Positions 6,098 to 14,232 of a stretch of 14,232 nt of DNA are shown in pieces. Source of the DNA: Planctomycetota bacterium (lineage in GTDB: Bacteria > Planctomycetota > UBA11346); contig JACDGQ010000030.1 of assembly GCA_013821615.1 (NCBI GenBank), forward strand, positions 1 through 14,232, in the 5' to 3' direction. The number at the start of each line of letters is the position of its first letter. Position 1 is the first letter of the stretch. The position numbers were made by a program, and so were the translations under genes. The notes under the pieces are model-generated. The model saw only the letters and a list, made by a program, of their open reading frames with translations. It had not been told where the DNA came from and made no database searches.

Positions 6098-7206
6098 CAG
6101 AAGCCTCCCGGACACCGCGCGACGCGGGAAACGATACGCTCGGCGATGACGAATCCGCACCCGCACACGGCGCAGCGGTCGCTCCCGGCACGGTAATGGG
6201 CACAAGCCCGGCAGGTGGCGCGCCGCCGCTCACGCTCATGGACTGGGATCGCCGGGCGAGCAGGCGGAAGGGGACTGGTCTCAATCAGAACATTGCCCTC
6301 GGGCCGCATGATCAGTGAGCGCTCAGTCTCCTTCACGACGATGGTCTGACCCGCCTCCCATCCAGGGACACGTGACACATGGTGGGCACGCCACGGTGCG
6401 ATGGGTCCCAGCGCGATCTGCGTTCGTGTCATCACCTCGATAAGGGCGGTCAGGACCGCATCGACCCCACCCCAGACCGGGAGGCAGAGGCGCGTATTCC
6501 AGCGATGCATGTCAGCGAAGCGCATCTGTGCGTGCCTGCCATCGCGCAGCACCAGGGACCGGCGTTCGTCGCCGCGCCGCGGATACACCACGAGTTGTGG
6601 CGCATCCACCAGACTGGCCAGGTGGCCAATCCCCGAATCGAGCGTGACCACTGCCCTGGCTCCGCGCAGCAGGGCAATCGTGCCGCACAGCCCGCCGTCG
6701 GCAGGGGCGATGTCCCAGGCAGCGATCGCATGCGGCACGCTCGCCGACTCCTCGCGGGTGCCGGCGAGACCGACGGTCCAGCCGCGCGCCTGGCATCCCT
6801 GCGCCAAGGCCTCCCAGGGCCATCCGTTCTTGGCATCGGCGTAGGGTTTGCGCCGGGGCGCCAAGACCACGTCAATCGCGACTGGATCTGGAAGCCGAAG
6901 CGAGGGCTTGGGAAAGACCTCGCCGGTGCGCGACCACTGCCGCAGGACGGCGCGTGGCCAGCGCGCGAGCGCGACGCGCCGCAGGGCGTCCGGAAGTTCC
7001 CCGGGCCGGATGTGGGAGTCGTAGCCGTGGGGGTACTGCGCGGCGACGGGGGCCCACAACACCGGCTCTGGCGGCACGGGATAGAGGAGCGCCTGTCGCG
7101 GATCTCCTCCGATGACGTCCCCGGGCTGCCAATGCGCCCATATCCACGGGAGGACGTCGCGGACCAGATCGCCGAAATGGCCGAACCACGGGAGGAAGAC
7201 CTTCAT
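6094..7206 (-). CDS. Family-9-like glycosyltransferase with C-terminal zinc ribbon (370 aa)
   Basis: The N-terminus MKVFLPWFGHFGDLVRDVLP resembles the GDxxxxxP opening of heptosyltransferase-type (GT9) enzymes, and TLDSGIGHLASLVDAPQLVVYP (about 188-209) matches the conserved D-S/T-G-x-x-H-L-A segment of that family, which binds the nucleotide-sugar donor. Residues about 262-330 form a proline/arginine-rich linker. The last 39 residues hold a treble-clef or ribbon-like cysteine set: CRACAHYR (332-335), CAVCGC (345-350) and a final CPGGFW (365-370). ATG 7204-7206 overlaps the previous stop as ATGA. It sits inside a tail operon rather than a cell-envelope locus. It may glycosylate virion proteins or host surface sugars; the acceptor is unknown. 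Confidence 0.7.
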   Translation of the reverse strand: MKVFLPWFGHFGDLVRDVLPWIWAHWQPGDVIGGDPRQALLYPVPPEPVLWAPVAAQYPHGYDSHIRPGELPDALRRVALARWPRAVLRQWSRTGEVFPKPSLRLPDPVAIDVVLAPRRKPYADAKNGWPWEALAQGCQARGWTVGLAGTREESASVPHAIAAWDIAPADGGLCGTIALLRGARAVVTLDSGIGHLASLVDAPQLVVYPRRGDERRSLVLRDGRHAQMRFADMHRWNTRLCLPVWGGVDAVLTALIEVMTRTQIALGPIAPWRAHHVSRVPGWEAGQTIVVKETERSLIMRPEGNVLIETSPLPPARPAIPVHERERRRATCRACAHYRAGSDRCAVCGCGFVIAERIVSRVARCPGGFW

Positions 7207-8312
7207 GCAAGGACCCCGCCTTCCGCCTTGCAGGCGCCCCATCCGGAGACGGACAGCACCGTGCCGTCGCTGGAGATGCCCGCCGCGGTCACGCCGATGA
7301 TGCGCCCTTCGGAGTCGGCCGTGAAGGACACGTCGACTCCATAGGTTGGACCACCATTGTAGAGGATGCCGCGCGGCGAGGCCGTGACGCTTCCCGCACC
7401 CGCCGGAGTCACGAACGTTCCATTCAGCGTGCCCTGGTGCGCCCCGGCACCGGGATGGGCGACGCTCGGTGCGGTCGGCGTGTACGCATCGCCATAGAAG
7501 AGCTGCACCCCATCGCGACCGCCGCAGACGCTGGCAGTCACCATCTGGATCGTCTGGCTCATGAGCGCCCCGCGTGCCGTCCAGCTCCAGCCGCTCCCAT
7601 CGGAGGTCAGGAAGGCATGCACGGTGAACACCGCCACATATCGATACTGGTCAACCTCTCCGAATTGAGAGAGTGAGCGCTGGAATTCCAGCGACACGCC
7701 GATGGCGATCGCGGAGCCGTATTCCGGCCGGTTCGCCGCCAACCAGGCGGAGAAGTCCGCGTGGCTGCTCGCGAACCCGGCTACGCCGGCGAGGTAGTCG
7801 CTGTCGGCAGAGACGTCCGAACCCGGCTTGACGCGCTTGCGGATGCCCAGGAAGACCCGGTCCCAGGACAGCGCAGCGGGCATGCGCCCAGTCCATCCGA
7901 CCCGCTGGGGGCCAAGGCCACGGATGCGGACCGTGTTGAGCACGGCCCCCAAGGCCGGCAGGGTGGTGACGACGTCCACGCCGCCGCTCAGCAGCTTGGC
8001 GACATTCTGCACCGTGCTACCGGAGGTCAGAATTTGGAAAGCATCGGGGTGAATCCCGCCCGCAGCCCAGGCGCGGAGCACGACAGACGGATGGGAGATG
8101 CTGGTGCGTATCAGCCCCAGATTGGTGACCTCGGCCCAGAAGTCGACATCGCCAAACTCCAGCGGTTGGGCGGTGGAGTTCGCCACATCGATCCACACCA
8201 CGTCGCTCCACGTCGCGGTATCTGTATCGAACACCTGCCCGACGGATGCATCGGCTGCGCCCAGCACGACCGCGACACGCACCCGCACCACTTGATTCAG
8301 GACCAACGCCAT
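7203..8312 (-). CDS. Unrecognised tail-operon structural protein (369 aa)
   Basis: No domain is recognised. It is rich in beta-forming and small residues throughout, with no signal peptide or membrane segment. The N-terminal ~90 residues (VRVRVAVVLG, WSDVVWIDVANS, DVDFWAEVTN) and the C-terminal ~80 (GTLNGTFVTPAGAG, RGILYNGGPTYGVDVSF) look like separate beta domains joined by a helical middle (YLAGVAGFASSHADFSAWLA). Only two cysteines are present. The start ATG has TGAGG 7 nt upstream, overlapping the stop of the preceding gene. Its position after the fibre suggests a baseplate or fibre-associated protein, by context only. Confidence 0.65.
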   Translation of the reverse strand: MALVLNQVVRVRVAVVLGAADASVGQVFDTDTATWSDVVWIDVANSTAQPLEFGDVDFWAEVTNLGLIRTSISHPSVVLRAWAAGGIHPDAFQILTSGSTVQNVAKLLSGGVDVVTTLPALGAVLNTVRIRGLGPQRVGWTGRMPAALSWDRVFLGIRKRVKPGSDVSADSDYLAGVAGFASSHADFSAWLAANRPEYGSAIAIGVSLEFQRSLSQFGEVDQYRYVAVFTVHAFLTSDGSGWSWTARGALMSQTIQMVTASVCGGRDGVQLFYGDAYTPTAPSVAHPGAGAHQGTLNGTFVTPAGAGSVTASPRGILYNGGPTYGVDVSFTADSEGRIIGVTAAGISSDGTVLSVSGWGACKAEGGVLA

Positions 8313-8321
8313 GGGAGATCC

Positions 8322-9608
8322 TCACAGCTTGTGGAAGACGTCGTGCCAGCCCGGACCGAGATTGCCAACTGCCACCGCGCGGACGATGCGTGCGTCGCAC
8401 TGCGTCACTTTACCCGTCGGGCCAACCGAGATGGTGACCACGACAGAGGCTTCACCGGTGAAGAGGGGTCGTGTCACGGTGGTCGTGGTGCCGAAGGCGA
8501 TGGCCGTGGCCGAGACATCCTCGGCCGGCTTGGTCTGCTGCCAGCCGCCGATTTCCGTGTACGAGCTCGGGAAGAAGTTGGAGTACAGCACGTAGCGGCC
8601 CGCGCTCGCGCTTCGCGTCATCAGCACCTGGCTGATCGAGAGCACCACCTGCCACGTATCGCCGAGCGGCACGCAGAAGACCTGGACGTACGCGGTCTGT
8701 TCGCGGCTCTTCCAGCACTCCTGATCGTGGACCTGGCACGGGTAGGGAGGGGCGGGTCTACTTGTGTCCATGTCGAAGTAAGACACCGGGGCATCGAGCA
8801 GAGCCATGGTGTAGACGAACGCCGCCGAGGCCTCGCAGCCGAAATCGGCTGTTTGGGCAGTGAAGGCGACGGTCAGCGCGGTCGCGTTTTCGGTGAAAGG
8901 CAGCGTCTGGGGCTTGAGTTTGAGGAAGTAGCCGAGGCTCTGCCCCGCCGTCCCGCTCAGGACCTGCCCAGCGGCGCCGCGGAAGCCGTAGCGGCCTACC
9001 CAGCAGGGGACCGTCAGCGGATGTGGTGCGGGTGCGCTTCCGTCTTCGGCGACCAGCGGGGAGTCGAACCCCGGCACAGTCGCACTCCCTGGAGCGATGA
9101 GGGTGATCGTCGTGATCGCCACGAAGCTGGTCCCGCCATTGGCTGTCAGAAGACTGGCCGCGAGGCAGGGGCGCTCCACGCCACCACGCACCTGCTGGCC
9201 CAGGTAGGCATTGGCGGTCTTCGTCGCGAGGTTGCGATTGAAGGCGGCGGAGACGGCTGCGGTGCTGTGCAGCCAGTCGAATCCGAACCACGTGGTGAAG
9301 ACGCGGCCGACCTGCGGAGGATTGTCCTGGGCGATTTGCACGACGGTGCGGTCATCCGGAGCGCTCGGGTCGCCATGGCAGTCAATCGCCACGAGGTTCA
9401 CCGAGCAGAGGTCGTACTCGTAATGAAGCGGCGCACCGACACCGTCTCCGAAGGGCTGGCGAATCGCCCGGAAAGAGACGCCGATGGTCCAGTAGGCCAC
9501 GAGCGACGCGGTAGCCTGGACCGGTGGTGTCCCGCTGCTCATGCCGCGCCCGCGCGGGAGCGCCGTGCCGAGGCGTGGATCGAGGAATTGCGGCGTCGCA
9601 TCGGTCAT
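8322..9608 (-). CDS. Unrecognised Cys-containing tail protein (428 aa)
   Basis: No named domain is recognised. Nine cysteines are spread along the chain (residues 68, 77, 148, 202, 258, 291, 298, 312 and 404). Notable segments are HYEYDLCSV and VAIDCHGD near 62-80, HPLTVPCWVGRYGFRG (196-211), and PCQVHDQECWKS (290-301). The C-terminal ~70 residues are threonine/valine rich (AFGTTTTVTRPLFTGEASVVVTI), as in beta-structured virion proteins. ATG 9608 follows the fibre stop by 19 bp with only a weak ribosome site, so translational coupling is likely. Its place in the operon suggests a tail-tip or fibre-associated role; I cannot name it. Confidence 0.65.
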   Translation of the reverse strand: MTDATPQFLDPRLGTALPRGRGMSSGTPPVQATASLVAYWTIGVSFRAIRQPFGDGVGAPLHYEYDLCSVNLVAIDCHGDPSAPDDRTVVQIAQDNPPQVGRVFTTWFGFDWLHSTAAVSAAFNRNLATKTANAYLGQQVRGGVERPCLAASLLTANGGTSFVAITTITLIAPGSATVPGFDSPLVAEDGSAPAPHPLTVPCWVGRYGFRGAAGQVLSGTAGQSLGYFLKLKPQTLPFTENATALTVAFTAQTADFGCEASAAFVYTMALLDAPVSYFDMDTSRPAPPYPCQVHDQECWKSREQTAYVQVFCVPLGDTWQVVLSISQVLMTRSASAGRYVLYSNFFPSSYTEIGGWQQTKPAEDVSATAIAFGTTTTVTRPLFTGEASVVVTISVGPTGKVTQCDARIVRAVAVGNLGPGWHDVFHKL

Positions 9609-9627
9609 CGACGACGTCCGAACCAGT

Positions 9628-11802
9628 TCACAGCCATACCGGCACCTGCATGAAGAAGTCGTAATCGCCGACGGCATAGCCGGTCGCGGTCGCCTTCCTG
9701 TTGCCGCAGACCAGCATCCAGGTGCCATTGGGGATGACCTTCGTCGGATCGCCCTGCAGCTGCGTCACGGACGTGGGCCAGGTGGTCGCCGTGTTCGGAT
9801 ACGCCGGGTACAGGACGGCGCCGTAGAGGTTCCCGGAGAACCTGCCGGTGATGGTCCCCACCAGGCAGATGTTCTGGCCGGCGGGGCCGGCGGCCGTGTT
9901 GCGCCACTGGCCGCTCGGTGCATCGAAGGCGAGCTGCTGCTTGTCCTGGGGGGTGGCGATGGTCACGTCTTCGAGGGCGTCGAGGACGTGCGCGGTCAAT
10001 GCGGTCACATTGCTTTTGCAGGTGACGATCTGCAGCGTCCCGCCGGGATTGCCTGGCAAGCGGGTCGGGGCACCCGCAGCGCCGCCGACGATGAGATCGC
10101 CTTTTGCCGTCATCGGGTTGGCGAGCAGACCCGTGACCGTATCACCGAGATGGTAGGTACCCCCGCCGATGACGAGGGAGTCGTGCTGCAGCTTGGCATT
10201 CGTTACGGTGCCGTCAGCTATCTCGGCGGTGCCGACAGCACCGGCGACAATCTGCGCATTGTCGGTCGTGCCGCTGAGATCGCCGCCGAGTGCGCCGCCC
10301 GAGCTTCCCGGGAAGGTCGGCACGTCCGTGAGCTTGGACCAGGACAGGCTCACGATCTTGCCATCGGTCACCGCGCCATCGGCAAGGGCGGCCGCGCCGA
10401 CGGCGCCCACGCGCAGGTGCGCGTTATCGGTGGTACCGGTGAGGTCGCCACCCACGAGGTGCGCATGTGCGGTCGGCGGGAAGGCGTTTGGAACGCCCGT
10501 GAGCTTCGCCCAGCCGACGTCGGCGATCTTGGCGTCGGTTACGGCGTCGTCGGCGAGGAGGGGGGTCGTGATCTGCAACCACTGGAGAGCGCCGCCGACG
10601 CGCAGAAGAGCCCGGTCATCGGCAAACGCCACGATGGCGCTGGGCGCCTGGTCGCTGCCGCTCGGGTTGCCGAGCACGCTGCAGGCCTGCGTCTCAGGCA
10701 GGTCATCCAAGCGCAGGTCGCGGAATGTCGGCGGAGCCGCTGCTCCATTCGCCGGTCCGGCTAACACCTGATGTGCAGGAATCGGGTCGGCGATGACAAC
10801 GTCGTGGGGCGTCCAACGCTCGGCTTCGGCATCCCACAGGGCCGCCTGCCGATCGGTCGGCGGCTTCGTCGCCATATCGACATCGGTCAGATCCGCGAAG
10901 CGTGTCGCGCTCCCGCTGCCGCCGCTGGCGCCAGCCTTCACGATGCAGAGCCGGTTCTCCGCATGGTGGAGGATGAGGCGGGGCGCCTCGGAGGGCCGGG
11001 TCGAGGTCAGGGTGCCTGGGACCTGGGGATCGAGCCAGTAGTCGGTGTGGTCCTCGAGGCCATCCAGGCACAGCAGCCCCCACAGCACGAGCAGCGCCGT
11101 GTCGGCGTCGGGGATGCGCCCGACGACCGCGAGCGTATCGGTGTCACCAACCGTACCGGCATCTGCTTCTTCCCACGCGGTACCGCTCCAGCGCAGGACG
11201 TCCCCCAGCTGCCAGCCATGGGCAGCCTTCGTCACGGAGAGGACGAGGTTCGGCGTGCCGGCATCCCCGCCTCCGGCAGGGATCTGAACGATACCCCAGA
11301 CGGTGTCCGTGCTGCCGCTGTCCTTCCACAGGATGCGCGCGCCCCCGTCGCTGCCGGTCTGCAGCGAACCAGTCTCGTCCGAGACCACCGCCGCCAACTC
11401 GTCATCGTCCGCCTGGACGTCGAGGCGCACCGGGGTGATACCCAAGACCAGGGCGCGTCCGACATCGCTGGCGGCGATGGGTTCCTGGAGGACGCAGAAG
11501 CGCCGGGCGTGCAGGTCCTTATCTGGCGAGACGACGCTGAACAGGGGCCGTTCCAGGAAGACGCGCTCATTGGCGCTCGGCAGGATGAGGGGATCGCTGA
11601 GGCCGAGGACGGCGAAACGCTCCTGATCAGCGTCGCTGTCATTGCGCACCAGGACCATGCCCGTGGGCTGCGCTGCCGCAGGGTTGCCACTGGCTGTGCT
11701 CTGCTGGCTGGCCTGATAGGCAGTGGCCGCATCCACGAAGGCGTTGAACGTCTCCGCGCTCATGCGGAAGGGCTGTCCGGAATGGACCTTCGCGAGGGTC
11801 AT
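9628..11802 (-). CDS. Phage tail fibre / receptor-binding protein (724 aa)
   Basis: This is the likely host-recognition fibre. The N-terminus SGQPFRMSAETFNAFVDAA (8-26) is, from memory, a signature of fibre-like proteins in Planctomycetota phage cassettes. Near 302-330 there is a fibre motif (RFADLTDVDM then ALWDAEAERWTP). Tandem repeats occupy 417-538 (listed separately). Residues 563-592 carry a widespread fibre motif, PMTAKGDLIVGGAAGAPTRL. The last ~80 residues (RFSGNLYGAVLYPAYPN, PNGTWMLVCGNRKATA) may be the receptor-facing tip. ATG 11802 overlaps the preceding stop by 4 bp (ATGA); a longer in-frame extension to 12063 is rejected because it runs deep into the upstream gene and is arginine-rich. 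No chaperone or assembly gene follows that I can recognise. Confidence 0.85.
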   Translation of the reverse strand: MTLAKVHSGQPFRMSAETFNAFVDAATAYQASQQSTASGNPAAAQPTGMVLVRNDSDADQERFAVLGLSDPLILPSANERVFLERPLFSVVSPDKDLHARRFCVLQEPIAASDVGRALVLGITPVRLDVQADDDELAAVVSDETGSLQTGSDGGARILWKDSGSTDTVWGIVQIPAGGGDAGTPNLVLSVTKAAHGWQLGDVLRWSGTAWEEADAGTVGDTDTLAVVGRIPDADTALLVLWGLLCLDGLEDHTDYWLDPQVPGTLTSTRPSEAPRLILHHAENRLCIVKAGASGGSGSATRFADLTDVDMATKPPTDRQAALWDAEAERWTPHDVVIADPIPAHQVLAGPANGAAAPPTFRDLRLDDLPETQACSVLGNPSGSDQAPSAIVAFADDRALLRVGGALQWLQITTPLLADDAVTDAKIADVGWAKLTGVPNAFPPTAHAHLVGGDLTGTTDNAHLRVGAVGAAALADGAVTDGKIVSLSWSKLTDVPTFPGSSGGALGGDLSGTTDNAQIVAGAVGTAEIADGTVTNAKLQHDSLVIGGGTYHLGDTVTGLLANPMTAKGDLIVGGAAGAPTRLPGNPGGTLQIVTCKSNVTALTAHVLDALEDVTIATPQDKQQLAFDAPSGQWRNTAAGPAGQNICLVGTITGRFSGNLYGAVLYPAYPNTATTWPTSVTQLQGDPTKVIPNGTWMLVCGNRKATATGYAVGDYDFFMQVPVWL
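10189..10554 (-). repeat. Protein-level tandem repeats in the tail fibre
   Basis: Two units of 57 and 55 residues start at ADDAVTDAKI (417) and ADGAVTDGKI (474). Each continues with SW/GW-(A/S)KLT(G/D)VP, then GGDLTGTTDNA or GGDLSGTTDNA, then GAVG. A partial third unit begins at ADGTVTNAKL (529). Such repeats form shaft segments in trimeric fibres. Confidence 0.8.
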
Positions 11803-12602
11803 ACGCCGATCCCGAGGGCGCCGAAATCGGCAGCGGGGTAGACTTGCTCGACGTACACCGCGACCGGCTTCTTGATGAGAATTTGGGCCGCCGCATCCAC
11901 GTCGTCGCCGTACTGCACCCACAAGTAGTCCCAGCCACGCTTCGTGATCGGACCGAGGTCGCCGATCTGCAGCCCCGAGCGGTTCGGGGAGCCCGCGAAC
12001 TTGTAGGTGATCTCCCAGAGTTCGGTGCCGCGCTTGGAGCCGGAGGCCCCCAGAAAGAGGCACTCCCCGGGGTTCATGCCCCGGAAAGGTGCCGTGTTCA
12101 TGCTACCCGTCAGCGCGAACAGCACCGATCGGTAGCCGATCGATATGACCGCATCCGCCAGCTGATGGGTCTCGGAGAACTGGTAGACCGGGACGGTGAT
12201 GTCGACGCCCGTCACGTTCTGTCCATCATAGCCGATCGCGCCCCCGAGCGCGGCAGAGGCGGAGGGGCCATAGCGGTTCACGGTCTGCAAGGACTGCGTG
12301 ATGTGCTGGGTGCCGCCGCCGGTGTCAAAGCTCACCGCCCCGCCGCTCGTATCGCTCGGCTGCTGCTGGGTTGGCGCCTCGTAGATCCCGCGCACTTTCC
12401 AGGTCGACGCGTTGAGGCGCTCATCGAGCATGATGTTGGTCAGGGGGATCCCCTGGTAGGCGGCGGGGATGCTGCTGATGGCCAGCGCGCGTACGGCGAT
12501 CTCATCAGCGGCGCCGAAGACCGCATAGACGATCTCAGCGCGCGCGCGCGTCCCGATCGTCTCGGTGCGGCCGGCAAAGAGTTCGGCGATGGTGGCAGGC
12601 AT
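11799..12602 (-). CDS. Conserved tail protein of unknown function (267 aa)
   Basis: I recognise the overall pattern from tail cassettes in Planctomycetota genomes (memory, no search): YQGIPLTNIMLDERLNASTW near 50, FDTGGGTQHITQSLQTVNRY (92-111), GVDITVPVYQFSETHQL (131-148), GECLFLGASGSKRGTELWEI near 185, and KRGWDYLWVQYGD with KKPVAVYVEQVYPAADFGALGIG at the C-terminus. No catalytic motif is evident and it looks fully structural. The start has AGGA 8 nt upstream, directly overlapping the tape-measure stop. Its place between the tape measure and the fibre fits a distal-tail or baseplate protein. The name is not known to me. Confidence 0.75.
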   Translation of the reverse strand: MPATIAELFAGRTETIGTRARAEIVYAVFGAADEIAVRALAISSIPAAYQGIPLTNIMLDERLNASTWKVRGIYEAPTQQQPSDTSGGAVSFDTGGGTQHITQSLQTVNRYGPSASAALGGAIGYDGQNVTGVDITVPVYQFSETHQLADAVISIGYRSVLFALTGSMNTAPFRGMNPGECLFLGASGSKRGTELWEITYKFAGSPNRSGLQIGDLGPITKRGWDYLWVQYGDDVDAAAQILIKKPVAVYVEQVYPAADFGALGIGV

Positions 12603-12612
12603 GCGGGGGGTC

Positions 12613-14232
12613 CTATTCGAAGGTCAGCTCGCCGCCGTTCTCGACGACGTTCATGATGCGTTCGGTGAAGCGGGAGGTCTTCTCCTGCGCATCGGCGCCA
12701 CGCTCGGCGGCGTTGCCACCGATGCCCAGCTGCCCGAGCGCAGCCGGATTGAAGAGCCCGACAGTGTCGACCCGCTGCTGCGTGGTGTTGAGCCCCTTGG
12801 CGAGATCGGCCGCCAGCTGACCGAGGTCCGGAGACTGGCCGACGATGGTCGGCGGCTCCGGACCGGTCCCCTCGTGCTCAGCTCCGGAGGTCTGCGGGCC
12901 GATCTGGTCATGCCTGGTCTTCCCCGCCTGGGCGACCGTCTGGTCGAGTTCCGCGCGCCGCGCGGCGACCTCGGCGTCGCGCCCCTGCATCCCGTCCACC
13001 TGCCAGTCGTTGATCTCGGCGATCTTCTCGTCCCACAGGGCCTTGAACTCGGTGAGCTGCTGATCGCGAGCAGCGGCACGCTGCGCCTTCGCCTGGTCGA
13101 CCCCGGCGGCCACATTCTTGGAGAGATTCTGCAGTCGTGCCGACGTTCCCGCATCGACCGCCCCGAGCGCCTCCAGAAGCGTCGCGACCTTGGCCGCGAT
13201 CGCCCCGACCACGGTGGTGAACTTGGTCAGGATGGCAGCGACCACGGTGTCGATCGCGTTCGCGATGCCGTTCAGCACCGTCCAGAACGCCGTGTCGATG
13301 CCGAAGCCGACGTTGAGGAATGCCTTGGCAACCCCCGCCGCGAAACTCTGCGTGAGGTTCTGAATCCAGGAGAGACCTCTCGTCCACTCGAGCGTCAGGA
13401 AGGCCCAGAGGATCTGGACCGCACCGCGGATGTCGCCCGCCGCCAGCGCATCGCTGATCCCAGCGAAGGCGGTGACGGCATCATCTTTCACCTCCGCGAA
13501 GGCCTGACCCAACTGCGCGAGCGCGGTGGCGCCGTCCTCGCTCGCCTGTGCCAGATAGATTCCGAGGCCAATGATGGCCGCGCTGAGCAGCACCACGGGA
13601 TCGAGCGCCACAGCAAGCACTGTCGGCACCACCGCAAAGGCCGCCGTGAACAGGCCCGGAATCGCCGCAAGCGCACCGCGCAGGAGCCCCAATCCCCCGA
13701 TGAGGAGCGCGGGAATCCCGCGCACGATCGTCGTGACCAACCCCACCGCCCCCGTCAACACGGTCGGTATGGCAGCAACCGCACTGAGGAGTCCCGCGAC
13801 CACAGCGCGTCCCCCAGCCAGCGCCACCCCCGGTACGGTCATCAGCAACCGGGTGAGCACCGCCAGGCCCGCCGCCGAGGCGCTGGCGGTCGCACTCCAG
13901 GCGGTGGCCGCGATGCGGGGGATGGCACCCAGGGAGCGGCCGGCCAGCGCCGGAATAGCCTGAAGCCCAGCCGCGACGCCGCGCAGGAGTGCTCCCCCCG
14001 CTATCGCCCCGACCTGGCCCAGGCCGCCGATCGCCGCTCGCAGCGCTCCGAGCGCCACGAGGCCACGCGCGGCGAGCGCGCTGAAGGCCCGCCCGAGACG
14101 GGCCGGCATGCCGATGAGCGCGAGGAATCCCGAACGCAGGGCGGCAAAAGCCCGTCCGGAGAGGTCCGCAGCCACCACAGCGCCGGCTCCCAGGTCGGCG
14201 CGCCCACGTGCCGGCAGGCGGCGGACTCCCCG
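12613..14232 (-). CDS. Tape-measure-like tail protein, 5' end outside window (at least 539 aa)
   Basis: The reading frame is open through the right edge; the GTG at 14178 is unlikely to be the start. Residues ~1-235 of the visible part are alanine/glycine rich with several hydrophobic stretches (VVAGLLSAVAAIPTVLTGAVGL, LLSAAIIGLGIYLAQ), typical of the membrane-like regions of tape measures. A segment GDIRGAVQILWAFLTLEWTRG recalls tape-measure proteins of Planctomycetota phages. Residues ~360-425 are helical and charged (AKAQRAAARDQQLTEFKALW). The C-terminus has GLFNPAALGQLGIGGNAAERG near 495-515, a motif I associate with the same family. Its function is to set tail length and to help DNA pass the cell envelope. 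It starts the visible part of the tail operon. Confidence 0.8.
   Translation of the reverse strand, partial: RGVRRLPARGRADLGAGAVVAADLSGRAFAALRSGFLALIGMPARLGRAFSALAARGLVALGALRAAIGGLGQVGAIAGGALLRGVAAGLQAIPALAGRSLGAIPRIAATAWSATASASAAGLAVLTRLLMTVPGVALAGGRAVVAGLLSAVAAIPTVLTGAVGLVTTIVRGIPALLIGGLGLLRGALAAIPGLFTAAFAVVPTVLAVALDPVVLLSAAIIGLGIYLAQASEDGATALAQLGQAFAEVKDDAVTAFAGISDALAAGDIRGAVQILWAFLTLEWTRGLSWIQNLTQSFAAGVAKAFLNVGFGIDTAFWTVLNGIANAIDTVVAAILTKFTTVVGAIAAKVATLLEALGAVDAGTSARLQNLSKNVAAGVDQAKAQRAAARDQQLTEFKALWDEKIAEINDWQVDGMQGRDAEVAARRAELDQTVAQAGKTRHDQIGPQTSGAEHEGTGPEPPTIVGQSPDLGQLAADLAKGLNTTQQRVDTVGLFNPAALGQLGIGGNAAERGADAQEKTSRFTERIMNVVENGGELTFE

Noticed and set aside
7761..9653. Long plus-strand open frame of 630 codons
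   Set aside because: It lies opposite two well-formed minus genes, is arginine/histidine/aspartate rich and has no recognisable domain or ribosome site; it is a GC-rich antisense shadow.
9628..11802. Diversity-generating retroelement target in the fibre
   Set aside because: No reverse transcriptase, template repeat or accessory gene is visible in the window; the internal repeats are ordinary shaft repeats.
9541..11841. Long plus-strand open frames of 407 and 356 codons
   Set aside because: They are antisense to the tail fibre, whose frame shows clear fibre motifs, repeats and 4-bp coupling.
5672..14232. Contractile injection system or tailocin
   Set aside because: No sheath, spike, AAA ATPase or baseplate wedge gene is visible; a simple tail with tape measure and fibre explains the genes.

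Overview
This is a GC-rich window that reads as part of a temperate phage or phage-derived mobile element. The host is not proven. The tail cassette (a tape-measure C-terminus, a 267-residue conserved protein, a fibre whose N-terminus has an AFVDAA-type motif, and a family-9 glycosyltransferase ending in a zinc ribbon) resembles, from memory, cassettes in Planctomycetota genomes and their phages. The recombinase/ParB-type genes resemble modules also common in proteobacterial elements. No tRNA, rRNA, CRISPR array or housekeeping gene is visible.

Layout. 1-149: non-coding edge with a hairpin and a 17-bp direct repeat, possibly the end of an IS21-like element. 150-1834 (minus): a 336-residue protein made almost entirely of tandem helix-turn-helix units, preceded by a CI-like repressor whose S24/LexA-type domain has lost its catalytic serine. 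1835-1947: divergent control region with two palindromic GTAC-type operator candidates. 1948-5193 (plus): a tightly overlapping three-gene operon of a large serine recombinase and two ParB/RepB-like proteins, with no ParA. 5194-5671: a 478-bp gap containing an extended dyad of about 60-96 bp that is my best candidate for a serine-recombinase attachment site. 5672-14232 (minus): a tail operon read leftward, running from a tape-measure protein (cut by the window edge) through a conserved tail protein, a tail fibre with internal repeats, two unrecognised structural proteins, a glycosyltransferase with a C-terminal zinc ribbon, and a small cysteine-containing beta-rich protein. Several tail genes overlap by 4 bp (ATGA or GTGA).

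How it may work together: the repressor, perhaps with the multi-HTH protein, would hold the recombinase/ParB operon off through operators in the divergent gap. When expressed, the recombinase would act on an attachment site that may lie just downstream of its own operon. If the dyad is an intact attP, phage genes on both sides of it imply a circular or extrachromosomal genome with the order tail module - attP - integration module - immunity module. The recombinase-ParB-ParB operon with its adjacent dyad is the part most likely to be an under-described system; its function is inference.
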